Source of the DNA: Streptomyces chryseus
Lineage (GTDB): Bacteria; Actinomycetota; Actinomycetes; Streptomycetales; Streptomycetaceae
Assembly: GCF_014650755.1 (NCBI RefSeq)
Contig: NZ_BMVO01000015.1
Location: forward strand, 1-64,000
DNA length: 64,000 nucleotides
Reading direction: 5' to 3'
The position numbers were made by a program, and so were the translations under genes. Numbering within the stretch: the stretch's first letter is position 1; each line of letters begins with the position of its first letter. Of this stretch, positions 24,924 through 33,724 are shown piece by piece. The notes under the pieces are model-generated. The model was given only the letters and a program-made list of their open reading frames with translations. It did not search any database and was not told where the DNA came from.

Positions 24924-25688
24924 TCAGGCGTCGCGCTGTGCTGCGGCGGCAGCCTTGCGCTCCTTCTCGGCCTTCTCCTGCGCGTCCATCTCGGCGAACA
25001 CGTCGATGGGCGGCGGAGCCTTCGCGAGGAAGACCCACGTCAGGTAGACGGCGAGCAGGAACGGCGGGATCTTGAGGGCGACCAGCACCCAGCCGAGCTG
25101 GGTGGTGTCGGCCCACCAGTACAGCGGGAAGAGGATCGCGCACTTGGCAAGCAGGATCAGGCCCCAGGCCCAGCTGGCCTTGGCGTACGCCTTCTTGCGG
25201 CCCGGGTTCCGGGTCCGCCAGGAGAGGTTCTCCTTGAAGATCGGGCCGAGGATCAGGCCGATCAGCGGGACGCCCGCGAGCGTGGTCACGATGTACGCGA
25301 AGGCGAGGCCCAGCGTGTAGATCATGCCCGGCAGGTAGAAGTCCTTGGCGTTGCCGGTCATCATCGCGAAGACGACGCCGAAGGCGACGCCGAAGACACC
25401 GCTGAAGGCGTGCTTGACCGTGTCCCGGCGGATCAGCCGTACGGCGACGAGCAGCAAGGACACCGCGAGCGCGGCGATGGCCGAGACGTGCAGGTCCTTG
25501 TTGATCGTGAAGATCGTCACGAACAGCAGGCCGGGGAGCACGGTCTCCACCATGCCCCGCAGGCCGCCGAAGGCCTCGAACAGCGCGGCCTCCGTCACGG
25601 CCTTCGCGTCCTGTGCCTCAGCGGCTCGGGCGCCGTCGGGGCCCGCGCTGTCGTGATCTGTCGCGGTCGGCTTGTCGAGAGACGTCAC
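24924..25688 (-). CDS. DUF3159 integral membrane protein
   Basis: A 254-residue membrane protein of the DUF3159 family, conserved in actinobacteria and without known function. Five or six hydrophobic segments lie between residues 45 and 225 (VLPGLLFVTIFTI, AIAALAVSLLLVA, IYTLGLAFAYIVT and others). The C terminus is a charged Ala/Lys/Glu coil. GTG at 25688 is three bases after the OB-fold gene's stop, so the two are cotranscribed. The pairing of DUF3159 and the OB-fold protein is common in this genus. Confidence 0.82.
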   Translation of the reverse strand: MTSLDKPTATDHDSAGPDGARAAEAQDAKAVTEAALFEAFGGLRGMVETVLPGLLFVTIFTINKDLHVSAIAALAVSLLLVAVRLIRRDTVKHAFSGVFGVAFGVVFAMMTGNAKDFYLPGMIYTLGLAFAYIVTTLAGVPLIGLILGPIFKENLSWRTRNPGRKKAYAKASWAWGLILLAKCAILFPLYWWADTTQLGWVLVALKIPPFLLAVYLTWVFLAKAPPPIDVFAEMDAQEKAEKERKAAAAAQRDA

Positions 25689-25691
25689 CGG

Positions 25692-26090
25692 CTACTCCTG
25701 TCCGAGCGGTCGGAGCTCGTATTTGGGATTGAACAGCACCCGGCGGCCGTGGCTCATGGAGATCCGGCCCGAGGCGATGAGCCTGCGGCCCGGTTCTATG
25801 CCCACGATGGAACGGCGGCCCAGCCACACGACGTCCAGCGGCGCGGTGCCGTCGAACAGCTCCGCCTCGAGGGCGGGCACACCGGCACGCGGACGCAGGG
25901 TGACCGTCCGCAAGGTACCAGTCACCTTCACCACCTGGCGGTCGTCGCAGTCGCAGATGCGGGAGCACCCCGCGGCCTGCGAGTCCTCCTGCAGCTCCGC
26001 GGAGTGCAGGTCCTCCTGCGAGGTGGACAGCCGGTCGAGCATCCGGCGGAACCGGCCCGCTGGCTTCTCCGAACGTGGTACGGCACTCAT
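25692..26090 (-). CDS. OB-fold nucleic acid-binding protein
   Basis: A 132-residue protein whose C-terminal 85 residues form an OB-fold domain (KVTGTLRTVTLRP, LEAELFDGTAPLDVVWLGRR, GRRLIASGRISM). A small Cys motif CSRICDCDD precedes the domain. It probably binds single-stranded nucleic acid; its role is unknown. I chose ATG at 26090 because the upstream codons (to 26138) look non-conserved. It is followed by DUF3159. Confidence 0.8.
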   Translation of the reverse strand: MSAVPRSEKPAGRFRRMLDRLSTSQEDLHSAELQEDSQAAGCSRICDCDDRQVVKVTGTLRTVTLRPRAGVPALEAELFDGTAPLDVVWLGRRSIVGIEPGRRLIASGRISMSHGRRVLFNPKYELRPLGQE

Positions 26091-26187
26091 ACACGAAGCG
26101 TACCGGGCACCGGCCCCGCCCGGATCACCTCGCGGCACCGCGGAATCCGGTCACCCGGAAGCGGTCACGGCGCCCGGCCGGAGCGGC

Positions 26188-26871
26188 CTACCGCTCGAAG
26201 CGGTAGCCCATGCCGGGTTCGGTGACGAAGTGCCTGGGGTGCGAGGGGTCCGCCTCCAGCTTGCGGCGCAGCTGGGCCATGTAGACCCGCAGGTAGTTCG
26301 TCTCGGTGCCGTACGAGGGCCCCCAGACCTCCTGGAGGAGCTGCTTCTGGCTGACCAGGCGGCCGGTGTTCCGTACGAGCACTTCCAGGAGGTGCCATTC
26401 GGTGGGTGTCAGCCGTACGTCCCTGCCGTCGCGGTGGACCTTCTTCGCGGCCAGGTCGACGGTGAAGTCGCCCGCGTCGACGAGCACGTCGTCCTCGGCG
26501 CCTGCGGCCGGCTCGGCCCTGCGGACCGCTGCCCGGAGCCTGGCGAGCAGCTCGTCCATGCCGAAGGGCTTGGTGACGTAGTCGTCGGCCCCGGCGTCCA
26601 GCGCCTCGACCTTCTCGTCGGAGGTGTGGCGGGCGGAGAGCACCAGGATCGGCACGCGGGTCCAGCCGCGCAGGCCCTTGATCACCTCCACGCCGTCCAT
26701 GTCGGGCAGACCGAGGTCGAGGACGACCACGTCGGGGTGGCGTGCGGCGGCGAGCCGGAGCGCGGTGGCGCCGTCGGACGCGGCGTCCACCTCGTACTTG
26801 CGCGCCTTCAGGTTGATCACGAGGGCGCGTACGATCTGCGGCTCGTCGTCGACCACGAGCACCCGGGTCAT
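26188..26871 (-). CDS. OmpR-family response regulator, KdpE-like
   Basis: A 227-residue regulator. The receiver domain (residues 1-115) has the acidic pair VVDDE, the phospho-acceptor in VVLDLGLPDMDG near residue 52 and the Lys in YVTKPF. The winged-helix domain is LTPTEWHLLEVLVRN and TNYLRVYMAQLRRKLE. It matches KdpE, which turns on the Kdp potassium ATPase when potassium is low. The sensor-kinase gene lies 49 bp upstream. No kdpFABC genes are present in the window. Confidence 0.9.
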   Translation of the reverse strand: MTRVLVVDDEPQIVRALVINLKARKYEVDAASDGATALRLAAARHPDVVVLDLGLPDMDGVEVIKGLRGWTRVPILVLSARHTSDEKVEALDAGADDYVTKPFGMDELLARLRAAVRRAEPAAGAEDDVLVDAGDFTVDLAAKKVHRDGRDVRLTPTEWHLLEVLVRNTGRLVSQKQLLQEVWGPSYGTETNYLRVYMAQLRRKLEADPSHPRHFVTEPGMGYRFER

Positions 26872-26920
26872 GGAGTGCCTGCCTTTCTGCGGGAGGTGGG
26901 GAACAGCCGGCGGGGCCGGC

Positions 26921-29464
26921 TCACGAGGTGATCCGGGCGGGGAGGTCCTGTCGTACGGGCGGGTGTCCCGGGGCCGCCCTGAGGGTCAGGACCATGGTCA
27001 TGCCGCCCCCCGGCGTGTCCTCGGCGGTGAGAGTGCCGCCCATGGCCTCGGCGAAGCCGCGGGCGACGGCGAGGCCCAGGCCCACGCCGGCGCCGCGCGG
27101 GGCGTCGCCGTAGCGCTGGAACGGCTCGAAGATCCGGTCCTTCTCGTCGTCGGGGACCCCGGTCCCGCGGTCCGCGACGCGCAGCTCGACGCGCGCGCCG
27201 AGGGCGCTCGCGGCGACGGAGACGGGGGTGCCGTCGGGGCTGTACTTGACGGCGTTCTCGACGATGTTGGCGACGGCGCGCTCCAGGAGTCCCCGGTCGA
27301 CGGCCACCATCGGCAGGGTCTCCGGGATGTCGAGGCCGACGCTCCCGTCGGGTACGCCGACGAGCGCCATGGGGACGACCTCGTCGAGGTCCGTCTCGCG
27401 GATCAGCGGGGTGACGGTGCCGGTCTGGAGCCGGGACATGTCGAGGAGGTTGCCGACGAGGTGGTCGAGGCGGTCCGCGCCGTCCTCGATGGCGGCGAGC
27501 AGCTCGGCCTCGTCGGCGTCCGACCAGGCCACGTCGTCGGAGCGCAGGGAGGAGACGGCGGCCTTGATGGCGGCCAGCGGTGTACGCAGGTCGTGGCTGA
27601 CGGCGGCGAGCAGGGCGGTGCGGATGCGGTTGCCCTCGGCCAGCTTGCGCGCCCCCTCCGCCTCGCCGACCAGCCGCTGCCGGTCCAGTACGACGGCGGC
27701 CTGCGCGGCGAACGCGCCGAGCACCCGGCGGTCCTCGGCGGGCAGGACACGGCCGGCCAGGGCCAGTGCCATGTGGTCGCCGACGGGCATGTCCACGTCG
27801 GCGTCCTCGGGGCGGGTCAGCGGCCGGGGGCCGACGCTGCCGGCGCAGGTCCACGGGTCGACGTCACTCTTCCGTTCGAGCAGCGCGACGGATTCCATCG
27901 CGAAGGTCTCCCGGACCCGTTCCAGCAGGGCGTCCAGGGCCGTCTCGCCGCGCAGGACACTGCCGGCGAGGAACGAGAGGATCTCGGACTCGGCGCGCAG
28001 ACGCGCGGCCTGGTGGGTGCGGCGGGCGGCCAGGTCCACCACGGAGGCGACCGACACGGCCACCGCGAAGAAGATCACGATGGCGACGAGGTTCTCCGGA
28101 TCGGCGACCGTCAGGGTGTGGGTGGGCGGAGTGAAGTAGTAGTTCAGCAGGAGCGAGCCCACGGCGGCCGAGGCCAGCGCCGGAAGCAGCCCGCCGACCA
28201 GGGCGGCGAGCACGGTCAGGAAGAGGAAGAGCAGGACGTCGTTGGCGAGCCCCGGGCCGTTCTCCAAGCTGGTGAGCAGCAGCGAGAGCAGGACCGGCGC
28301 GGCGACGCCGACCAGCCAGCCGGAGACGATCCGGGCTCGCCCGAGGCGGGCGCCGCGGGCGACCGGCAGGCCGCGGCCCCTGGCGACGTGGTCGTGCGTG
28401 ACGATGTGGACGTCCAGGTCCGGCCCGGAGTCGCGGGCGACGGTGGCGCCGACGCCCGGCCCGAAGACGTACTGCCAGGCCTTGCGGCGGCTGGAGCCGA
28501 GCACGATCTGGGTGGCGTTGACCCCCCGCGCGAACTCCAGCAGCGCGGACGGCACGTCGTCGCCTATGACGTGGTGGAAGGTGCCGCCGAGGTCCTCGAC
28601 GAGGGTGCGCTGTACGGCGAGTTCCTTGGGCGAGGCCGAGGTGAGGCCGTCGCTGCGGGCGATGTAGACGGCGAGGATCTCACTGCCCGAGCCCTTGGCC
28701 GCCATGCGCGAGGCGCGTCGGATGAGCGTTCGGCCCTCGGGTCCGCCGGTGAGGCCGACGACGATGCGCTCGCGCGCCTGCCAGGTGGAGCGGATGTTGT
28801 GCTCGCCCCGGTACTGCTGGAGGTACTCGTCGACCCGGTCGGCGACCCACAGGAGCGCCAGCTCGCGCAGGGCGGTGAGGTTGCCGGGGCGGAAGTAGTG
28901 GGACAGTGCGGCGTCGAGTTTGTCCGGCTTGTATATGTTGCCGTGGGCCATGCGGCGGCGCAGCGCCTGGGGCGACATGTCGACCAGCTCGATCTGGTCG
29001 GCGCGCCGCACGACCTCGTCCGGCACGGTCTCCCGCTGCCGTACGCCGGTGATCGACTCGACGACGTCCCCCAGGGACTCCAGGTGCTGGATGTTGACGG
29101 TCGATATGACGTCGACGCCGGCCTGGAGGAGCTCTTCGACGTCCTGCCAGCGCTTCGCGTTGCGCGAGCCGGGGACGTTGGTGTGGGCGAGCTCGTCGAC
29201 GAGGGCCACGGCGGGGCGGCGTTCGAGGACCGCGTCGACGTCCATCTCGGTGAACGCGGCGCCGCGGTAGGTGATCTCGCGGCGCCGGATCTGCTCCAGA
29301 CCGCGCAGCATCACTTCGGTGCGCGGCCGGTCGTGGTGCTCGACGAAGGCGACGACGCAGTCGGTGCCGCGCTCCACACGGCGGTGGGCCTCGGAGAGCA
29401 TCGCGTACGTCTTGCCCACACCCGGCGCCGCACCCAGGTATATGCGTAGCTTGCCGCGTCCCAT
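26921..29464 (-). CDS. KdpD-type sensor histidine kinase
   Basis: An 847-residue KdpD-like kinase. Residues 1-210 are the KdpD ATP-binding sensor domain (Walker A APGVGKT near residue 13, DELAHTNVPGSRN), followed by a universal-stress-protein domain (residues 230-365, LGSSRRKAW). Four transmembrane helices lie between about 390 and 490. Then come a GAF-like region, the phospho-acceptor His in AAVSHDLRTPLAA, and a catalytic ATPase domain with NIVENAVKYS and GVGLGLAVARG. KdpD senses potassium and ionic conditions and passes phosphate to KdpE. With kdpFABC absent, its target may be another potassium system, such as the adjacent permease. Confidence 0.92.
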   Translation of the reverse strand: MGRGKLRIYLGAAPGVGKTYAMLSEAHRRVERGTDCVVAFVEHHDRPRTEVMLRGLEQIRRREITYRGAAFTEMDVDAVLERRPAVALVDELAHTNVPGSRNAKRWQDVEELLQAGVDVISTVNIQHLESLGDVVESITGVRQRETVPDEVVRRADQIELVDMSPQALRRRMAHGNIYKPDKLDAALSHYFRPGNLTALRELALLWVADRVDEYLQQYRGEHNIRSTWQARERIVVGLTGGPEGRTLIRRASRMAAKGSGSEILAVYIARSDGLTSASPKELAVQRTLVEDLGGTFHHVIGDDVPSALLEFARGVNATQIVLGSSRRKAWQYVFGPGVGATVARDSGPDLDVHIVTHDHVARGRGLPVARGARLGRARIVSGWLVGVAAPVLLSLLLTSLENGPGLANDVLLFLFLTVLAALVGGLLPALASAAVGSLLLNYYFTPPTHTLTVADPENLVAIVIFFAVAVSVASVVDLAARRTHQAARLRAESEILSFLAGSVLRGETALDALLERVRETFAMESVALLERKSDVDPWTCAGSVGPRPLTRPEDADVDMPVGDHMALALAGRVLPAEDRRVLGAFAAQAAVVLDRQRLVGEAEGARKLAEGNRIRTALLAAVSHDLRTPLAAIKAAVSSLRSDDVAWSDADEAELLAAIEDGADRLDHLVGNLLDMSRLQTGTVTPLIRETDLDEVVPMALVGVPDGSVGLDIPETLPMVAVDRGLLERAVANIVENAVKYSPDGTPVSVAASALGARVELRVADRGTGVPDDEKDRIFEPFQRYGDAPRGAGVGLGLAVARGFAEAMGGTLTAEDTPGGGMTMVLTLRAAPGHPPVRQDLPARITS

Positions 29465-29674
29465 GGCCCCATTGTCTTCCAGGCGAATGCTGCGGCCCGA
29501 CGGGGCAGCTCTGGTGAAGCTACAGCCCCGATTCCCGGCAAAACGGACGGGTGGCGCGTCGAGGGGCCGTATTGACGCGACTCTGACGCCCCTCGGCGCT
29601 CAGCGGTGCTCGACGAGCCTCCCGACCGGCAACGCCCGGCCCTGCCGCCGAGTCCCCGGCCCCCGGCCACGCAC

Positions 29675-29720
29675 GCCGGTGGGCCGCACCCCCCGGCCCC
29701 GGGGAGTGCGGCCCACCGGC
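29675..29720 (-). terminator. Terminator hairpin downstream of DUF3710 gene
   Basis: GCCGGTGGGCCGCAC at 29675-29689 pairs perfectly with 29706-29720, with a 16-nt loop, 15 bp after the DUF3710 stop on the minus strand. Confidence 0.82.
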
Positions 29721-29734
29721 CGCGTCGTCGCGTG

Positions 29735-30505
29735 TCAGCGCACTTCCGTGATCTCCGGACCGCGCTGGAGCTGTCCCATGCCGCCGGAGAAGCGCGAGCC
29801 CTCCTGCTCCTCCTGCTGAACGCCCTCGGGCACCATCTGCGCGTCGTCCGGCAGCTTGAGGACGATCGGGTCGCGCGGCGCCATCGGGCCCTCGCCCCGT
29901 ACGACCACGGTGTCCTTGAAGACGTGCTCCAGCACGCCCGCGGCCTGCGGCTGCACCGCGCCCTGACCGGAGATCACTCCGCGCAGGAACCAGCGCGGCC
30001 CGTCGACGCCGACGAAGCGCACCATCTGCACGCCGCCCGTGCCGTCCGGCAGCTGTACGGGAACCTGCGCGCGCAGCTCCCAGCCGAGCGGGCCCTCGAT
30101 CTCGTCGATGACGCCGCCCTGCTGGGTGATGCCCGACGCGATCTCCTCGCGGACCTCGCCCCAGATGCCTTCCTTCTTCGGAGCCGCGAAGGCCTGGAGC
30201 TGTACGGCGCTGTCACGCAGCACGACCGTCGCCGCGACGATCGCGTCGCCCGCGACCTCGACCCGCAGTTCCATGCCCTCGACCCCGGGCACGAACATGC
30301 CGCCCAGGTCGACCCGGCCCTCGCCGGGCTCCATCACCTCGGACACGTCCCACGGACCGTCCGGGCGGGGTGCCGGCGGCAGGTTCACCCTGCGTACCGA
30401 CCCGTCGCCGTCCGCGGCCGCGTCAGGCTCGACATCGTCGACGACCTGCTCGGCCTCGCCCGCCACATCCGCGGCGGATTCGCTCTTCTTGCGACGTCCG
30501 AACAC
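29735..30505 (-). CDS. DUF3710 domain protein
   Basis: A 256-residue soluble protein of the actinobacterial DUF3710 family, function unknown. A charged N-terminal tail (GRRKKSESAADVAG) leads into a beta-rich core with MELRVEVAGDAIVAATVVL, LQAFAAPKKEGIW and WFLRGVISGQGA. It is nearly always next to the dUTPase gene, as here, where GTG at 30505 lies one base beyond the dut stop. GGAAGGAC in the end of dut is its ribosome site. It may be connected with nucleotide metabolism, but nothing in the sequence shows a reaction. Confidence 0.87.
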   Translation of the reverse strand: MFGRRKKSESAADVAGEAEQVVDDVEPDAAADGDGSVRRVNLPPAPRPDGPWDVSEVMEPGEGRVDLGGMFVPGVEGMELRVEVAGDAIVAATVVLRDSAVQLQAFAAPKKEGIWGEVREEIASGITQQGGVIDEIEGPLGWELRAQVPVQLPDGTGGVQMVRFVGVDGPRWFLRGVISGQGAVQPQAAGVLEHVFKDTVVVRGEGPMAPRDPIVLKLPDDAQMVPEGVQQEEQEGSRFSGGMGQLQRGPEITEVR

Positions 30506-30506
30506 G

Positions 30507-31022
30507 TCACTGTCCTTCCCGGTCGGATACGACCGATGCGTATCGATTCCCACCCGCCCGGCCGTCCACAGCGGCATGCCCGCCGGTGGAACCGAAGCCC
30601 CCCTCGGCCCGCGCCGAGCCGGGAAGCTCCGCGACCTCGTGGAAGCGCACCTTCTCGACCTGCTGGACGACCAGTTGGGCAATCCGGTCGAAGCGCTCGA
30701 ACCGCACGCTCTCGCGCGGGTCGAGATTGACCACGATCACCTTGATTTCCCCACGGTACCCGGCATCCACCGTCCCCGGGGCATTCACGAGGGCGACTCC
30801 ACAGCGGGCGGCGAGACCGGATCGCGGGTGCACGAAGGCCGCGTACCCGTCGGGCAGCGCGACAGACACCCCGGTGGGAAGCACCGCACGCTCGCCGGGG
30901 GCCAGTTCGGCGGCCTCGGTGGTGACGAGGTCCGCCCCGGCGTCACCCGGATGTCCGTACGAAGGAAGGGGTACGTCGGGGTCGACCCGGCGGATCAGCA
31001 CGTCTACGGGGGTACGGGTCAC
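30507..31022 (-). CDS. dut: Deoxyuridine 5'-triphosphate nucleotidohydrolase (dUTPase)
   Basis: A 171-residue trimeric-type dUTPase that hydrolyses dUTP to dUMP and pyrophosphate, keeping uracil out of DNA. All five motifs are present in order: DAGADL, PRSGLA, NAPGTVDAGYRGEI (with the catalytic Asp), RIAQLVVQ, and the glycine-rich C-terminal arm RAEGGFGSTGGH. A short C-terminal extension follows motif 5. Its ATG overlaps the thioesterase stop by four bases, and DUF3710 follows directly, so the three form an operon. Confidence 0.96.
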   Translation of the reverse strand: MTRTPVDVLIRRVDPDVPLPSYGHPGDAGADLVTTEAAELAPGERAVLPTGVSVALPDGYAAFVHPRSGLAARCGVALVNAPGTVDAGYRGEIKVIVVNLDPRESVRFERFDRIAQLVVQQVEKVRFHEVAELPGSARAEGGFGSTGGHAAVDGRAGGNRYASVVSDREGQ

Positions 31023-31627
31023 GGGTTCACCTCGAAGGCGCGGGCGCGCCTGGCCTGATCGGGGTCGGCCATCGCCGCCCGGATCTCCTCCGGGCGTCCG
31101 TTGTCGATGAAGTGGTCGACCTTGACTTCGATGAAGAGGGCGTCGGCGCGGACGGCCACGGGCCCCTCGGGGCCTCCGATGCGTCCGGTCGCCGTGGAGT
31201 AGATCTTGCGGCCGTGCACCGCGGTCACCTCGGCGTCGAGGTGCAGCACGGTGTCCACCGGTACGGGACGCACGAAATCGGTCTCCAGCCGGCCGGTCAC
31301 CGCGATCACCCGCAGCAGCCAGTTCAGGGAACCGAGCGTCTCGTCGAGCGCCGTGGCCAGTACGCCGCCGTGCGCGAGGCCGGGAGCGCCCTGGTGGGCG
31401 GGCCTGACGGTGAATTCGGCCGAGACGCGCACGCCTTCGCCGGCGCGGGCCTGGAGGTGCAGCCCGTGGGGCTGTTCCCCGCCGCAGCCGAAGCAGTGCG
31501 CGTAGTGCGCTCCGAGCAGCTCTCCCGGCGGCGGTGCGTCGGGGTGCCGGACCGGGGCTATGGCGTCGGCCGGGGGCTTGAGGGCCGCGGACCCGGGGGC
31601 CGTCTCCCGGGAGTTCTCATTGCTCAC
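31019..31627 (-). CDS. PaaI/hotdog-fold thioesterase-like protein
   Basis: A 202-residue protein with a hotdog fold of the PaaI type: HQGAPGLAHGGVLATALDETLG is the core helix motif, followed by TDFVRPVPVDTVLHLDAEV. The segment HCFGCGGEQPHGLHLQ is a feature of this subgroup. It probably hydrolyses an acyl-CoA, but the substrate is unknown. GTG at 31627 is the likely start, since the frame continues without family features above it. It heads the operon with dut and DUF3710 and is divergent from DUF3093. Confidence 0.82.
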   Translation of the reverse strand: MSNENSRETAPGSAALKPPADAIAPVRHPDAPPPGELLGAHYAHCFGCGGEQPHGLHLQARAGEGVRVSAEFTVRPAHQGAPGLAHGGVLATALDETLGSLNWLLRVIAVTGRLETDFVRPVPVDTVLHLDAEVTAVHGRKIYSTATGRIGGPEGPVAVRADALFIEVKVDHFIDNGRPEEIRAAMADPDQARRARAFEVNP

Positions 31628-31685
31628 AGGCGCAGACCTTACCCGCGCGGGTCCTCGCAGGTCGCGCCGTGCCAAGCTTGGTTTC

Positions 31686-32144
31686 ATGCAGCCTTCCGCC
31701 CCGCAGTACACAGAACGTCTGACCGCACCGCGCTCCTGGTGGGTCATCGCCGGACTCATCGGTGTCGCGGGCGGGCTGATGCTGCTGCCCCTGGGCCTCC
31801 TGCCGATGCTGGGCGGGATCGTCGGCGCCGGAGCGCTCGCCGCGGCGGGCGTCAGTACGTACGGTTCGCAGCGCATCCGGGTGGTCGGGGACGCGCTGAT
31901 CGCCGGTGACGCCCGCATCCCGGTCTCCGCGCTGGGCGAGGCCGAGGTACTGGACGCCGAGCAGGCCCGCGCCTGGCGGTCGCACAAGGCCGACACCCGC
32001 GCCCACATGCTGCTGCGCAGCTACATCCCGGGGGCGCTGCGGGTCGAGGTCACCGATCCGGCCGACCCGACGCCGTACCTGTACCTCTCGACGCGTGATC
32101 CCGAGGGCCTGGCCGCGGCTCTCGCGGCCGTACGGGCGGGCTAG
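31686..32144 (+). CDS. DUF3093 membrane protein
   Basis: A 152-residue protein of the DUF3093 family, common beside dut in actinobacteria. Two hydrophobic helices (WWVIAGLIGVAGGLMLLP and LGGIVGAGALAAAG) near residues 18-55 anchor a small cytoplasmic domain with RIPVSALGEAEVL and YIPGALRVEVTDP. Function unknown. ATG at 31686 is the natural start. Its stop overlaps the convergent gene's stop in the palindrome CTAG (32141-32144). Confidence 0.87.
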   Translation: MQPSAPQYTERLTAPRSWWVIAGLIGVAGGLMLLPLGLLPMLGGIVGAGALAAAGVSTYGSQRIRVVGDALIAGDARIPVSALGEAEVLDAEQARAWRSHKADTRAHMLLRSYIPGALRVEVTDPADPTPYLYLSTRDPEGLAAALAAVRAG

Positions 32145-33022
32145 CTCCCCGGCTCCTCGCGGCCGCGCTCCAGCCCGGCCCGGAAGTCCTCGGGCAGCAC
32201 GGGCTCGTCGGGCTTCGCCAGGGGCGGCAGCTCGGGCAGCGCGTCCCAGGGGATCTGCGTGCTGCGCAGGTCCCGGCGGATGCGTTCGGCGAGCCTTCGG
32301 GTGTCGCGGCGGTTCATCACGGCGCCGACGGCGGCGCCGACCATGAACGGCATGAGGTTCGGCAGGTCGCGGACCATGCGTTTCATGATCTGCTGCCGGA
32401 GCTGGCGCTTCATCTGCGTGCCGAGCGCCGTGTTGTACGTGGCCGGTTTGGTCACGTCGATCCCCCGCTCCTGGGTCCAGGAGGTGAGGTAGGCGGTGCT
32501 GCGCTGGGCCAGCCCGCCGGGGGGCCGTCTTCCGTAGACCTCGTGGAGTTCGGCGATGAGCTTCAGCTCGATCGCGGCCACGCCGGTGATCTCCGCGGCC
32601 AGTTCCGCGGGCATCGCGGGGGGTACGGGCAGCATGGCCGCAGCGCCGATGCCCGCCCCCACGGTGGAGGTGCCATGGGCCGCACCGGCCACCAGCTTGT
32701 CCGCGAGCTGCTCCGGGCCGAGGCCCGGGAACTGCTTGCGCAGGGTCGGCAGGTCACGCACGGGGAGGCGCGGCGCCAGCTCGACGACCCGGTCGGCGAG
32801 ATGGCCGATACCGGCCATCGCGCTCTGGCCGCCCTTCCGTACGCCCTGCCTGACAGCCGCCAGGCGCCGGGCCCCCGCGGTGGGCCCTTCCGCCGTTTCG
32901 AGCGAGGCCGGCAGGCCCCGCTCGTCGTCACGTGCGCCGACGGCCGCGCTCACGTCTTGCGGCGCCTCCGGCGAATCCTTGCGCCGGAAGCGCTTCTTCC
33001 GGGACGGTGTCGCGCCTGCCAC
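32141..33022 (-). CDS. Conserved hypothetical protein, possibly EcsC-like
   Basis: A 293-residue protein. A basic N terminus (RKKRFRRKD) and variable segment lead to an Ala/Gly-rich hydrophobic core, VGAGIGAAAMLPVPPAMPAELAAEITGVAAIELKLIAEL near residues 120-160. A later segment LMPFMVGAAVGAVMNRRDTRRLAERIRRDL is also conserved-looking. The Gly/Ala core resembles EcsC-family proteins, but I am not sure of this. No catalytic motif is visible. It lies between DUF3093 and DUF4193 and shares a four-base stop overlap with DUF3093. Confidence 0.7.
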   Translation of the reverse strand: MAGATPSRKKRFRRKDSPEAPQDVSAAVGARDDERGLPASLETAEGPTAGARRLAAVRQGVRKGGQSAMAGIGHLADRVVELAPRLPVRDLPTLRKQFPGLGPEQLADKLVAGAAHGTSTVGAGIGAAAMLPVPPAMPAELAAEITGVAAIELKLIAELHEVYGRRPPGGLAQRSTAYLTSWTQERGIDVTKPATYNTALGTQMKRQLRQQIMKRMVRDLPNLMPFMVGAAVGAVMNRRDTRRLAERIRRDLRSTQIPWDALPELPPLAKPDEPVLPEDFRAGLERGREEPGS

Positions 33023-33034
33023 GGCCGGCCCGTC

Positions 33035-33331
33035 CTAGTCGCAGTCGCGGCAGATCGGCTGACCGTTCTTCTCCCTGGCCAGCTGGCTGCGGTGGTGCAC
33101 CAGGAAGCAGCTCATGCAGGTGAACTCGTCGGCCTGCTTGGGCAGGACACGTACGGCGAGCTCTTCGTTGGACAGGTCGGCGCCGGGCAGTTCAAGCCCT
33201 TCCGCCGCCTCGAATTCGTCCACGTCAACGGCCGATGCCGTCTTGTCGCTCCGACGTGCCTTGAGCTCTTCAAGGCTGTCCGAATCGACGTCGTCATCGG
33301 TCTTGCGTGGGGTGTCGTAATCCGTTGCCAC
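33035..33331 (-). CDS. DUF4193 zinc-ribbon protein
   Basis: A 98-residue acidic protein of the DUF4193 family, found across actinobacteria. Its C terminus has two Cys pairs, CMSC and CRDC, likely a zinc ribbon; the N-terminal half is rich in Asp and Glu. I cannot name its function. It is preceded by a 393-bp gap that should hold its promoter and is followed 12 bp later by the EcsC-like gene. Confidence 0.88.
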   Translation of the reverse strand: MATDYDTPRKTDDDVDSDSLEELKARRSDKTASAVDVDEFEAAEGLELPGADLSNEELAVRVLPKQADEFTCMSCFLVHHRSQLAREKNGQPICRDCD

Positions 33332-33724
33332 TGTCGCTCTCCCCCTCTGGGTAGTTGCGGTGTCTCAGCGCACGTAACGCGTGAGAGGCCGGACTTGTGC
33401 CCGACCTGAGGCGGAGATTTTGCCTCACATCAAGGTCTGTTACTCAATCGACACCCAACCGATCTCCTGAGGGGTGATCGGTTTTGATGGCGATCGGGAC
33501 CGTACACGGTCCGAATGTCGCACCTCACGAGCGCCACCTCGTGTACTTCCCGTTATCTCACCCCCAGGAAACCCGGACTTTTCCCGGTTTTCCGGGGAAG
33601 TTCGCGATCACGGAGCGTAGATGGCGGGAATTCGGAACCTGTGATCGATCACACACCGACCGACCCTGGCAAGGTCCCGAAAATTCCGCTTAAAGCGAAC
33701 AGCCGCGTGGCTGCGCGAAACGTC
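33332..33724. promoter_or_regulatory. Regulatory region upstream of DUF4193 with two palindromic sites
   Basis: This 393-bp gap lies between the end of cutS and the start of DUF4193, both leftward, so it serves DUF4193. An 8-bp inverted repeat AACCGATC/GATCGGTT sits at 33457-33464 and 33476-33483, 11 bp apart. A perfect 14-bp palindrome TGTGATCGATCACA lies at 33640-33653 and fits the GTG-N6-CAC pattern described for Streptomyces Crp. The region is less GC-rich than its flanks. No gene was seen. Confidence 0.6.
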
